Assembly: GCA_012728015.1 (NCBI GenBank)
Contig: JAAYFY010000010.1
Coordinates: 1-64,000 of the forward strand
Length of the DNA stretch: 64,000 nt
Reading direction: 5' to 3'
From: Clostridiaceae bacterium
GTDB taxonomy: Bacteria; Bacillota; Clostridia; DSM-8532
Part shown: piece after piece, positions 1-7,900 of the stretch
Layout of the letters: each line of letters opens with the position of its first letter
Numbering within the stretch: the first letter of the stretch is position 1
The notes under the pieces: generated by a model
The model's database searches: none
Seen by the model: the letters and a program-made list of their open reading frames with translations, nothing else
What the model was told of the DNA's origin: nothing
Position numbers and translations under genes: made by a program

Positions 1-71
1 CTCCTTTCAAATGTTGTGTGGTAACTTCATTTTACTCGAGATTTCAACTCCATGCTCTCTTTATTTGCAAA

Positions 72-116
72 AAATGTTGGAGCACCGAAGTTGTTTTCTT
101 CAGCACCCCAACATTT
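72..116. repeat. Inverted repeat upstream of spoVT
   Basis: AAATGTTGG (72-80) and CCAACATTT (108-116) are perfect 9-bp arms around a 27-nt centre; the centre also repeats AGCACC. The loop is too long for a standard terminator and there is no T-tract. It could be a weak hairpin ending an off-window transcript or a protein-binding site. Function unknown. Confidence 0.35.
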
Positions 117-141
117 ATTATAGAACCTCTTTTTTCATGCC

Positions 142-171
142 TGCATAAAATAAGGAATTAATCCAATACTA
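142..171 (+). promoter_or_regulatory. Sigma-G-type promoter of spoVT
   Basis: TGCATA (142-147) and AATACTA (165-171) are separated by 17 nt. The sigma-G consensus is TGMATA, 17-18 nt, CATAMTA, so the -35 is perfect and the -10 has one mismatch. It lies about 45 nt before the spoVT start. B. subtilis spoVT is a known forespore sigma-G gene, which supports the call. Confidence 0.6.
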
Positions 172-216
172 TGAATGATGATATTCTGACAGCTTGCACG
201 AAAGGAGGCAAATAAC

Positions 217-771
217 TTGAAAGCAACCGGCATTGTAAGGAGAATAGACGATCTGGGCCGGGTAGTCATACCAAAAGAGATCAGACGTACCCTGAGAATC
301 AGAGAAGGAGACCCTCTGGAAATCTACACAGACCGGGAAGGAGAAGTCATACTGAAAAAGTACTCGCCCATAGGTGAACTGAGTGATTTTGCCGAAGCCT
401 ATGCGGAATCCCTTCATAATACAAGCGGCCATATTATCGCAGTTGCCGACCGTGACTCCATCATAGCCGTATCGGGAGGTTCCAGGAAGGACCTGCTTGA
501 AAAACCGTTGAGTCCGGATATTGAGAAGATTATTGAAAACAGGGACACCTTTGTGGCAAATACCGCCGACGGCGCGAAGGTCCCAGTGATCACAGACGAA
601 AAAGGAAACGCCAAGTACACCTGTCATGTGATTTCTCCCATTATTTCCGAGGGGGATGCCATAGGCGCGGTTTTAATGATGTCAGCCGATCCCAAGGTAA
701 AAATGGGCGAGGTTGAAACAAAGCTTGTCCAGTCGGCCGCGAACTTCCTTGGCCGCCATCTGGAGCAATAA
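217..771 (+). CDS. spoVT: Stage V sporulation protein T, AbrB-type regulator
   Basis: SpoVT is a forespore transcription regulator that tunes late sigma-G-dependent genes and spore germination properties. The 184-residue protein is close to the usual length of about 178. Residues 1-50 form the AbrB swapped-hairpin DNA-binding domain, with the typical run IVRRIDDLGRVVIPKEIRR. The remaining part fits the GAF-like domain of the family. The start is TTG at 217, preceded by a strong RBS AAAGGAGG (201-208). A sigma-G-like promoter sits at 142-171 and a hairpin follows at 881-910, so the gene looks monocistronic. In Bacillus spoVT follows mfd; here it is some 12 kb before mfd with unrelated genes between. 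Identification is firm. Confidence 0.95.
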   Translation: MKATGIVRRIDDLGRVVIPKEIRRTLRIREGDPLEIYTDREGEVILKKYSPIGELSDFAEAYAESLHNTSGHIIAVADRDSIIAVSGGSRKDLLEKPLSPDIEKIIENRDTFVANTADGAKVPVITDEKGNAKYTCHVISPIISEGDAIGAVLMMSADPKVKMGEVETKLVQSAANFLGRHLEQ

Positions 772-880
772 TCAGTTGGATTGGAGGATATGATACAGCA
801 GCAGACATCTATACATCGTAGCAAATATCGGAGCAAATAAAGGAAGCAGATTAAATACCACCTTTTATCCAATAAATCGA

Positions 881-910
881 TAAAGGAGTTGTCGTATGAC
901 AGCTCCTTTA
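881..910 (+). terminator. Hairpin terminator candidate after spoVT
   Basis: A 13-bp stem (one G-T pair) with loop GTAT is formed by 881-893 and 898-910, with arms TAAAGGAGTTGTC and GACAGCTCCTTTA. The T-run after the stem is poor. The stretch 772-1139 holds no gene: it contains this hairpin and the pcrA promoter/LexA region near its end, and otherwise nothing I recognise. Confidence 0.55.
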
Positions 911-1048
911 CATATCCGCAATTCCCCTGTTCATACGCATGGCATCTGTTTTATTTCTAAAGACATAGCTGAATAACCAGACTTTATTAATGAAGTGTCT
1001 GATGCTATACTGGAATGATCAAAGATGCAACCGGGAACAGCGCTTTTT

Positions 1049-1062
1049 CGAACAAATGTTTG
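1049..1062. promoter_or_regulatory. LexA/SOS box at the pcrA promoter
   Basis: CGAACAAATGTTTG matches the Gram-positive LexA consensus CGAACRNRYGTTYC at every position but the last, with the key GAAC and GTTY half-sites intact. It overlaps the -35 hexamer at 1060-1065, where a bound repressor would block RNA polymerase. Regulation is inferred from position and match only. Confidence 0.6.
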
Positions 1063-1089
1063 ATTTACAGCGGCGTTTTATAATATAAT
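1060..1089 (+). promoter_or_regulatory. Sigma-A promoter of pcrA
   Basis: TTGATT (1060-1065) and TATAAT (1084-1089) are 18 nt apart. A second overlapping TATAAT begins at 1079. The promoter is about 50 nt before the pcrA start and is overlapped by the LexA-type box. Confidence 0.6.
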
Positions 1090-1139
1090 ACCGGTTAGGG
1101 GGTATTTGTCCATCCGCATCTATACGGAGGTAACCTGCA

Positions 1140-3347
1140 GTGATTTTGGAGAACCTTAACCAACAGCAGAGAGAGGCGGTTTTGCACACCGAAGGACCGC
1201 TATTGGTCCTGGCGGGAGCCGGATCGGGGAAAACCCGCGTTCTGACCCACAGGATAGCTTATCTTGTGGAAGAGATGGGAGTGCGGCCCTGGAACATACT
1301 GGCCATCACCTTTACCAACAAGGCTGCTCGTGAGATGAAAGAGAGGCTGGAAAAGCTCATTGGGTCCGAGGGCAACGACCTGTGGGTGGGAACTTTCCAT
1401 GCCTGCTGCGTCAGGATCCTGAGGCGGGAGATAGAGAGGCTGGGTTTTGACAAAAGCTTTGTGATCTATGACGTTGATGACCAGAAGGCCATGGTTAAGG
1501 GCTGCCTGGAGCAGCTTGGCTTCAACGAGAAGAATTTCCCCCCCAGCTCGGTGCTTCATACAATCGGCCATGCCAAGGATGAACTCATCAGTCCCTCACA
1601 GTTTCAAAAAATGTATGCTTCAGACTATCGCCTTGGCAAGATAGCGCAGGTTTACGATCTCTACCAGAGAAAGCTCAAAGCCAACAACGCGCTGGACTTT
1701 GACGATATCATCCTTTTTGCAATACGGATCCTTTCCGAGTTTCCCGAGGTGCTGGACCACTATGCGTGGAAATTCCGCTATATCCATGTGGATGAATACC
1801 AGGACACCAATACGGCGCAGTATATGCTGGTCAGGATGCTGGCATCGGCGCATGGCAACATCTGCGTGGTGGGCGATGACGACCAGATGATCTATGGCTG
1901 GAGAGGCGCCAATTTGCGCAACATCCTGGATTTTGAAAAGGATTTCAGGCCCTGCCGGGTCATAAAGCTGGAGCAGAATTACCGGTCCACTAAAAACATC
2001 CTGGAGGCCGCCAACCATGTGATCCAGAACAACATGGGAAGAAAGCAGAAGAGGCTCTGGACCGAAAATCCGCAGGGCAGCCTGGTGAATCGATACGAAG
2101 CTGCCGATGAGCGCGATGAAGCATATTACATAGCCGATATCATACGTTCCCTTCAGGCGTCAGGCAGGAGCTATAATGATATAGCCCTTCTTTACAGGAT
2201 CAATGCCCAGTCCCGCGTGTTTGAGGAGGCTTTCATGAGGCTGGGAATACCATACAAGATTTACGGCGGATTGAAGTTCTATGCCCGGAAAGAGATCAAG
2301 GATGTTATAGCCTGGCTTCGCCTGATCCAGAACTCCGATGACGATATCAGCTTTAGGCGGGCCATCAATGTCCCAAGGCGAGGGATCGGGAAAGTCACAC
2401 TGGATAGAGTCGAGTCTCTGGCTTCCCGTCAGGGTTTCAGCATGTATCGGGTAGCATCTCATGCCGAAGACTATCCGGAGCTTGGGAGGGCTTCCAAAAA
2501 CCTGCTTAACTTCTGCAGGTTCGTTGAGGAAATGAAGGCTGAATCCCGGGAGGAAGAACTGGTCGAGTTCATAGAACTCATGTTGGACAGGAGCGGAATT
2601 ATCAGGGAACTGGAAAAGGAGCAGACCGATGAGGCGATAACCCGTAAAGAAAATATAAAGGAGTTTATATCAGTGGCGCGGGAGTTTGCGCTCTATACCG
2701 AGGAAACCCCTACCCTGGAAGATTTTTTGGCCCATATCTCACTGGTGGCTGATATTGATGATACCGAGGAGGTTGGGGACAGGGTGGTCCTCATGACACT
2801 CCACAGCGCCAAGGGCCTGGAATTCCCTGTTGTGTTCATCGCGGGCATGGAAGAGGGGGTTTTCCCCAGCTACCAATCTCTCATGGAGGAAGACAGGCTG
2901 GAAGAGGAGAGGCGGCTTTGCTATGTGGGAATCACCCGTGCCCGGGAAGAGATATACCTGACAAACGCCAGGTGCCGCATGCTTTTTGGAAGCACCTCCT
3001 ACAACCGTGTATCCAGGTTTGTTGAAGAAATACCGGCTTCCCTTACAAAAAACAGCGGTCATTATACCGGGAAGCAAAGAGCGGCTTCGGGCGGCTGGCC
3101 CGAAAACCAGGCCAAACGGGTGGACCTGAGCGACCTGAAAAGCAGGATAAGGGCATTCAACAGGGCTTCCCAGGGAGACGCCGGAAGTGTGGACGTGGGA
3201 GACCGAGTGATACACAAGAAGTTTGGAACCGGCACGGTGGTAAAAAAGGTGCCGGAAAGCGGTGATCACCGTTTGGATATAGAATTTGACGATTACGGTC
3301 TGAAAAGGCTTATGGAAAGCTTCGCCAGGCTTAAAAAGATAGATTAA
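1140..3347 (+). CDS. pcrA: ATP-dependent DNA helicase PcrA/UvrD
   Basis: Superfamily 1 3'-5' helicase acting in nucleotide excision repair, replication restart and removal of recombination intermediates. The 735-residue protein has the full motif set: Walker A AGAGSGKT (25-32), Walker B DEYQDTN (from 218), GDDDQMIYGWRGA, QNYRST, LHSAKGLEFP and the arginine-finger region CYVGITRA. The last 50 residues (DRVIHKKFGTGTV onward) form the Tudor-like RNA-polymerase-interacting tail typical of PcrA. The start is GTG at 1140 with RBS CGGAGGT at 1125-1131. A LexA box overlaps its promoter, suggesting DNA-damage induction. The HAD gene follows after 13 nt and is probably co-transcribed. ligA, its usual Bacillus neighbour, is elsewhere at 25686. 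Confidence 0.96.
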   Translation: MILENLNQQQREAVLHTEGPLLVLAGAGSGKTRVLTHRIAYLVEEMGVRPWNILAITFTNKAAREMKERLEKLIGSEGNDLWVGTFHACCVRILRREIERLGFDKSFVIYDVDDQKAMVKGCLEQLGFNEKNFPPSSVLHTIGHAKDELISPSQFQKMYASDYRLGKIAQVYDLYQRKLKANNALDFDDIILFAIRILSEFPEVLDHYAWKFRYIHVDEYQDTNTAQYMLVRMLASAHGNICVVGDDDQMIYGWRGANLRNILDFEKDFRPCRVIKLEQNYRSTKNILEAANHVIQNNMGRKQKRLWTENPQGSLVNRYEAADERDEAYYIADIIRSLQASGRSYNDIALLYRINAQSRVFEEAFMRLGIPYKIYGGLKFYARKEIKDVIAWLRLIQNSDDDISFRRAINVPRRGIGKVTLDRVESLASRQGFSMYRVASHAEDYPELGRASKNLLNFCRFVEEMKAESREEELVEFIELMLDRSGIIRELEKEQTDEAITRKENIKEFISVAREFALYTEETPTLEDFLAHISLVADIDDTEEVGDRVVLMTLHSAKGLEFPVVFIAGMEEGVFPSYQSLMEEDRLEEERRLCYVGITRAREEIYLTNARCRMLFGSTSYNRVSRFVEEIPASLTKNSGHYTGKQRAASGGWPENQAKRVDLSDLKSRIRAFNRASQGDAGSVDVGDRVIHKKFGTGTVVKKVPESGDHRLDIEFDDYGLKRLMESFARLKKID

Positions 3348-3360
3348 GAAAGGAGATTCT

Positions 3361-4008
3361 ATGATCAAGGCTGTAGTTTTCGACATGGACGGTGTGATTA
3401 TAGACAGCGAACCTATCCACTGCGAGATTGCGGTTGAGGTTTTGAGAAGCTTCGGAGGGGAACCGAAAGAATATGAAATCCATGAGTTTATCGGCGTTAC
3501 AAACCAGGCCATGTGGTCTACACTGAAGGAAAGACATAACCTGGACGCAACGGTGGAAGAGATCCTGGAAAGACACCAGGAATACAAGAAAAGACACTTT
3601 TTCCAGGAGCGGATTGAGCTCATCGACGGGATTGAGGAATTGGTTAAGAAAGCCGCCGGCAGCGGCCTTAAGATAGCACTGGCCACCTCATCTCCAAAAT
3701 TCCTTGCGGAGCATATACTGAACAGTACCGGGCTGATGCCCTATTTTAATGTGGTGGTGACAGCCGACGACATCACCCGGAGCAAACCCGATCCGGAGAT
3801 ATATCTGAAAGCGGCGGATCTATTAGGTATCGAACCAAGGTTTTGCGTTGCCGTCGAGGACGCGGAACTTGGCATGAAGGCGGCCAGGGGCGCCGGGATG
3901 CGGGTGATTGCTTTTCTCAATCCGAATTCAGGAAAGCAGGATACAAGCAGCGCTGATTTTGTGGTATCATCAATACGGGATATAGATCTTTACAAGCTGA
4001 ACCCATAA
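3361..4008 (+). CDS. HAD-family phosphatase, beta-phosphoglucomutase-like
   Basis: A 215-residue haloacid dehalogenase superfamily hydrolase. Motif I is FDMDGVIIDSE near the N-terminus, with the two aspartates acting as nucleophile and acid/base. The helical cap follows, then motif II LATSS, the lysine of motif III in SKPDPEIY, and motif IV VEDAELGMKAA. This arrangement is subfamily IA and resembles beta-phosphoglucomutase and related sugar-phosphate phosphatases. The substrate cannot be told from sequence. RBS AAGGAG lies just before ATG 3361, and the gene is 13 nt behind pcrA, so both probably share a transcript. Confidence 0.85.
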   Translation: MIKAVVFDMDGVIIDSEPIHCEIAVEVLRSFGGEPKEYEIHEFIGVTNQAMWSTLKERHNLDATVEEILERHQEYKKRHFFQERIELIDGIEELVKKAAGSGLKIALATSSPKFLAEHILNSTGLMPYFNVVVTADDITRSKPDPEIYLKAADLLGIEPRFCVAVEDAELGMKAARGAGMRVIAFLNPNSGKQDTSSADFVVSSIRDIDLYKLNP

Positions 4009-4011
4009 AGT

Positions 4012-4026
4012 ATATACGCGGTATAT
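4012..4026. repeat. Short palindrome before the AAA gene
   Basis: ATATAC-GCG-GTATAT is a perfect 6-bp inverted repeat in the 68-nt gap between the HAD gene and the AAA ATPase. It could be an operator, but nothing else supports this. Confidence 0.25.
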
Positions 4027-4076
4027 TCATCCCCGATGATACCCCCTTTATGCTGATCTGAGAGGTATGAAGAACC

Positions 4077-5159
4077 ATGGACGATCCGAATAAATCAAAA
4101 ATGGATTATGATGATTTGAATAAGCTTCTTGAGGAGATGGATGGCGTCTTAAAGCGCAATCCGCTGGGCAGGCTTGGCAGCGTTTATGACGATATTTATA
4201 CCAGGAACAGAACGCCGGCTGTGGAAGACAGCGGGCAGTCCGGCCGGGATCAGGAGCCTCCTGTTCAATACAGTACCGGGGAAGGGATGCCAAGGGACGA
4301 GGAAATAGAGGATACCGCGCCCCAAAAAAGCCTTGATGAGCTCATGGCTGAATTAAACGGGTTGGTAGGTCTGCAGAAGGTCAAGGATGATGTCAAATCC
4401 CTGACCAACATGGTGAAGATTATGAAGATGCGCAAGGAGAGGGGCCTGCCGGAGGTGGATATGTCCCTGCACCTGGTCTTTACGGGGAACCCCGGGACCG
4501 GCAAAACGACGGTTGCCCGCCTTCTTGCGGGAATCTACCGCGAGATCGGCGTACTGTCCAAGGGGCACCTGGTGGAGGTGGACCGCTCACAGTTGGTGGC
4601 CAAGTATGTCGGGCAGACGGCTCCCCAGGTGATGGAAGTTGTAAAGGAAGCCCTGGGCGGGGTGCTTTTTATCGATGAGGCGTATTCCCTGGTATCCCGC
4701 CGGAGCGAGAACGATTTCGGGTACGAGGCTGTGGACACCCTTATCAAGGCCATGGAGGACCACAGGGACGACCTTATTGTCATCGTGGCAGGGTACCCCG
4801 ACAAGATGGAGGAATTCCTCGACTCCAATCCGGGGCTGGAATCCCGCTTCAACAAGTATATCAACTTTGATGATTATTCTCCTGAAGAGCTCATGGCCAT
4901 ATTCGACCGGATGTGCGAGAAGAACGGGTATAAAACAACCGACGAGGCCAGGAAGAAAGTGAGCTGTATGCTCAAAACCCTCTACGAGTCACGAAGCGAC
5001 AGCTTCGCCAACGCCAGGACGGTCCGCAACCTGTTTGAAAAGCTGCTGACCATACACGCCGACAGGATTGCCGGCAGGGAAAACGTGACCGACGAGGAAC
5101 TGGTGACCATTATGCCTGAAGATGTGGATAAAATCGACCTGGATGAAATGATGCGGTAG
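4077..5159 (+). CDS. SpoVK/CbxX-type AAA ATPase
   Basis: A 360-residue AAA+ ATPase of the CbxX/CfxQ/SpoVK family. Residues 1-95 are a charged, probably disordered acidic N-terminus. The AAA module has Walker A GNPGTGKTT (about 137-145), a conserved block around VLSKGHLVEVDRSQLVAKY, Walker B LFIDEAY and the arginine-finger region NPGLESRFNKYI. This closely follows the pattern of B. subtilis SpoVK, which is needed for spore maturation, but clostridia often carry several such ATPases, so orthology is not claimed. The family remodels protein complexes. ATG 4077 lies 68 nt after the HAD gene. No clear terminator follows. Confidence 0.82.
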   Translation: MDDPNKSKMDYDDLNKLLEEMDGVLKRNPLGRLGSVYDDIYTRNRTPAVEDSGQSGRDQEPPVQYSTGEGMPRDEEIEDTAPQKSLDELMAELNGLVGLQKVKDDVKSLTNMVKIMKMRKERGLPEVDMSLHLVFTGNPGTGKTTVARLLAGIYREIGVLSKGHLVEVDRSQLVAKYVGQTAPQVMEVVKEALGGVLFIDEAYSLVSRRSENDFGYEAVDTLIKAMEDHRDDLIVIVAGYPDKMEEFLDSNPGLESRFNKYINFDDYSPEELMAIFDRMCEKNGYKTTDEARKKVSCMLKTLYESRSDSFANARTVRNLFEKLLTIHADRIAGRENVTDEELVTIMPEDVDKIDLDEMMR

Positions 5160-5192
5160 ATCTTACCCACAGTATCATAACAAATCCCATTA

Positions 5193-5285
5193 TGTCATTG
5201 CGAGCAGAACGAATTCCTGTCCTGTCATTGCGAGCAGGCCGCCCTTTCCTGTCATTCCGGGGAACGCAGTGACGGGCAATCTCAT
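5193..5285. repeat. Interspersed repeat cluster (TGTCATTGCGAG type)
   Basis: TGTCATTGCGAGCAG starts at 5193 and again at 5223, and a diverged TGTCATTCCGG starts at 5250; the spacing is 30 and 27 nt. The last copy runs into GTGACGGGCAATCTCAT (5270-5286). A related element lies at 37754-37800. It is a non-coding, REP-like element scattered between genes. It occupies part of the gene-free stretch 5160-5554. Confidence 0.6.
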
Positions 5286-5318
5286 CAGAATGCCGCGCTT
5301 CTCTCACTGTGACAATCG

Positions 5319-5376
5319 TATCTCCAACCTATACCTCTAACTTCTAATCTCCCACCTCTCACCTAACCTCCATTCT
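5319..5376. repeat. G-free low-complexity tract
   Basis: Fifty-eight bases without a single G, made of irregular variants of ACCTCTAA and CTTCTAAT. The complementary strand is purine-rich with repeated GAGGTTAG-like units. It lies between the interspersed repeat and spoIIE and encodes nothing visible. The rest of 5160-5554 holds no recognisable gene; a TATAAT at 5426-5431 has no good -35 and I saw no Spo0A box. Confidence 0.5.
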
Positions 5377-5554
5377 GTTATTTCCCTTGTATCCGCCAAT
5401 AATGCTAAAACCTCGTCCAGGCGCATATAATTAATCGTGCGCGGCTTGCTGAGCGCTCCCCGGCATTATGGGCACAGCAGGAAAATATACGCGGAAAGAA
5501 CAAAGGGAAGCCGCCCATCAGCTTTTTACAAATGAGGAGAAACGGAGGATACGG

Positions 5555-7900
5555 ATGGATACATCGGAAATAAAGATGGGGAAACATGGCCTGAGGGCTT
5601 TTCTGTCCTGGTTTGAAAAGATCACCCTTTTTCAGCTTGCTGAAATCATTCTATGCTTCCTGTTTACGAGAGCCAGCATGTTTGAAGTGCTAAGGCCTTT
5701 CGGCCTGTCCCTGTACTGCGCTGCCCGGTTTACCGGACCCGCGAAGGTGCTGGCTGCCTTGGCATTGCTGATGGGGAATCTCGTCTACTCCGGTCCCTAT
5801 GAGGCGATTCGCCAATTGGCCGCCGTTTTGATATTTGAACTGGCATTACATTTCCAGAGGATAAGCGGCAATACGAAGCCCTCATCCCTGAACCGTTCGG
5901 TGACCCTGGGGATGACTGTTCTTGTTACCGGGCTTGTTAAAGGCGCTGTGCAGGGGTTCCATGTGTACGATATTGTTGCCTCCCTGTTATGCTCTGCTTT
6001 CGCATTCTCGGCTTCTGTACTTTTACAGCCGGCACTGGTGCAACGGGATGACATAAGGCCGGGGCAGTATGCCCGGAGTGGCAGGCTGACAGCGGCCAAG
6101 GCTATATTGGTATGCCTGGTTGTAATCAGCCTGAAAGACCTGTCCATAAGCCAACTTGATCTGAGCAGTATCATGGCTGGCCTGCTGGTTCTTGTCTTCG
6201 CGAAAAGTAAAGGAAGCGCTTATGGTGCCTGCCTGGGCGCCTGCGTAGGGTTTTTGCTGACCATGTACCGGATTCCAGGCTCCCTGGAACTGCCGGGTTT
6301 GTATGCCCTGGCCGGCGCGGCGGCCGGGCTGCCGTTTAAAAGGAGAGTATTCTCGACAGGCCTTTGGATGGCGATTATCCTCCTTTTTACCGGGCTTTCC
6401 ATATTGAATGGTGATATGATTGCAGGATACTACAGCGTCATGGTTTCGGGCGCCCTGTTCCTTTTTATCCCCCAAAAAGCCCTGAAATACATGTCAGAAT
6501 ACCTGGCTGGCCCGGTAACCCGAAAGGTTTTGGAGGACGAGGCCGGGAAACGGGCATCCCTGGAAGCCGCCGACAGGCTCTATATCCTGGGCAAGGCCAT
6601 TTCAAGGGTTTCCAGGAGCCTCCGGGAGTTCTTGAACGATGAAACCGATAATGAGAGAACTATGGCAGAAGCAGTTATGGAAACTGTTGCCGACAAGGTC
6701 TGCAGGCGATGTCCCCTGTGCGAGAGATGCTGGGGGACCAATTTTATCAGGACGTATAAGCTGGTGGAAAAGGCTCTCTCCGACCTGAAAACCGATGAAA
6801 CAGGGCTTTTGGAGATACCCGCGTGGTTCCGCACAGCCTGTACAAGGAATGATAAGTTCGTTGAAAGCCTGGGCAGAGCATTTACCATATATAAGGCCGA
6901 AAAACTCTGGCGGGCCAGGCTCAATGAGGCACGGGAACGCATTGCCGAGCAGGCCGGCATCATTTCGGGAAATATTATGAGTATTGCAAGATCCATTGCG
7001 GAACGCAGGAGCAGGGATTATGAAATAGAAGAGAGCTTTCTTGAGACCGCGGCAGGCCTTGGTATACCTGTCGCAGATATCAGGATTGGCTCGGACAGCG
7101 GTTCCAGGATCTCAGCCGACCTGGTCTGTGAGGGAATCCACAGGATTGACATGGATTTGCTGGACAGTACGGTAAGCGCCTTTCTGGGCAGCCAGATGGT
7201 AAGGGTTGGGGAGTTGAGACGGGATATAATGGGACATTCAGTTCTCAGATACATGAATAAGCCCAGGTACCGGACCATAACAGGAGTGGCCAGGCTCTCA
7301 AAGGAGAATTCATCCATATCCGGGGACAGCTTTACCTTCTTCATAAACGGGTCCGGTTTTCACATCAGCGCCATCAGCGATGGCACGGGCAGTGGCAGCA
7401 AGGCTGAGCGGTACAGCAAAAACACCATCCAGATGCTGGAGTACCTGATGGACGAAGGAGTGGACATGGCCTTTGCCATTCAGCTTATAAAGATGTACCT
7501 CGGCATCAGGGGTGACAGGGAATCCCTTGCTACCCTGGATGCGTGCTCCATAAACCTCCTGGATGGCAGCCTGAGATTTTATAAACTGGGGGCTCCGCCA
7601 TCGTACGTCAGGAATATGTCGGGAGTCAGCGAGATAGCCGGCGCCGGTCCGGACGGGGAGGTGGATGAAAGCGGAGATACTGCCGTACACAGAATTACCG
7701 AGGGGGATTTTGTGATCATGGTATCCGACGGGGTTTCCCATGCGTTTTGCAATAACGGGCAGCCTACCTTGCAGAAGTTTATTGCATCCATCGAAACGTT
7801 GAATCCCCAGCAGATGGCAGACATAATACTCACTGAGTCAACGCTGCGGGGCAGGGGAACCCAGGATGACATGACGGTACTGGTGACACGCCTATGGTGA
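5555..7900 (+). CDS. spoIIE: Stage II sporulation protein E, PP2C phosphatase
   Basis: Membrane serine phosphatase that dephosphorylates SpoIIAA in the forespore and so activates sigma-F; it also acts at the polar septum. The first half holds about ten membrane segments, then a linker with a CRRCPLCERC cysteine cluster, then a C-terminal PP2C domain. Metal-binding motifs are SGDSF (D591), ISDGTGSG (D609), VSDGVSHA and TQDDMTV. The 18-residue spacing D591-D609 equals that of the B. subtilis enzyme. An in-frame ATG exists at 5468, but the start at 5555 has RBS CGGAGG (5543-5548) and gives 781 residues; Bacillus SpoIIE has 827. The 3' end overlaps murC, on the other strand, by 9 bp. Confidence 0.93.
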   Translation: MDTSEIKMGKHGLRAFLSWFEKITLFQLAEIILCFLFTRASMFEVLRPFGLSLYCAARFTGPAKVLAALALLMGNLVYSGPYEAIRQLAAVLIFELALHFQRISGNTKPSSLNRSVTLGMTVLVTGLVKGAVQGFHVYDIVASLLCSAFAFSASVLLQPALVQRDDIRPGQYARSGRLTAAKAILVCLVVISLKDLSISQLDLSSIMAGLLVLVFAKSKGSAYGACLGACVGFLLTMYRIPGSLELPGLYALAGAAAGLPFKRRVFSTGLWMAIILLFTGLSILNGDMIAGYYSVMVSGALFLFIPQKALKYMSEYLAGPVTRKVLEDEAGKRASLEAADRLYILGKAISRVSRSLREFLNDETDNERTMAEAVMETVADKVCRRCPLCERCWGTNFIRTYKLVEKALSDLKTDETGLLEIPAWFRTACTRNDKFVESLGRAFTIYKAEKLWRARLNEARERIAEQAGIISGNIMSIARSIAERRSRDYEIEESFLETAAGLGIPVADIRIGSDSGSRISADLVCEGIHRIDMDLLDSTVSAFLGSQMVRVGELRRDIMGHSVLRYMNKPRYRTITGVARLSKENSSISGDSFTFFINGSGFHISAISDGTGSGSKAERYSKNTIQMLEYLMDEGVDMAFAIQLIKMYLGIRGDRESLATLDACSINLLDGSLRFYKLGAPPSYVRNMSGVSEIAGAGPDGEVDESGDTAVHRITEGDFVIMVSDGVSHAFCNNGQPTLQKFIASIETLNPQQMADIILTESTLRGRGTQDDMTVLVTRLW

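Noticed and set aside
1-10. CTCCTTTCAA, which reads as an RBS (TTGAAAGGAG) on the minus strand
   Set aside because: It may serve a divergent gene beyond the left edge, but no coding sequence is visible, so it is not reported as a feature.
2739-3686. Long minus-strand open frame of 315 codons across pcrA and the HAD gene
   Set aside because: It is antisense to two clear genes, has no recognisable domain or RBS and biased composition typical of shadow frames.
4021-4045. Sigma-E-like GTATATT followed by GATACCCC before the AAA gene
   Set aside because: The spacing is 10 nt instead of 13-15.
5468-5554. Upstream in-frame extension of spoIIE
   Set aside because: The ATG at 5468 has no RBS, while ATG 5555 has CGGAGG at a good distance.
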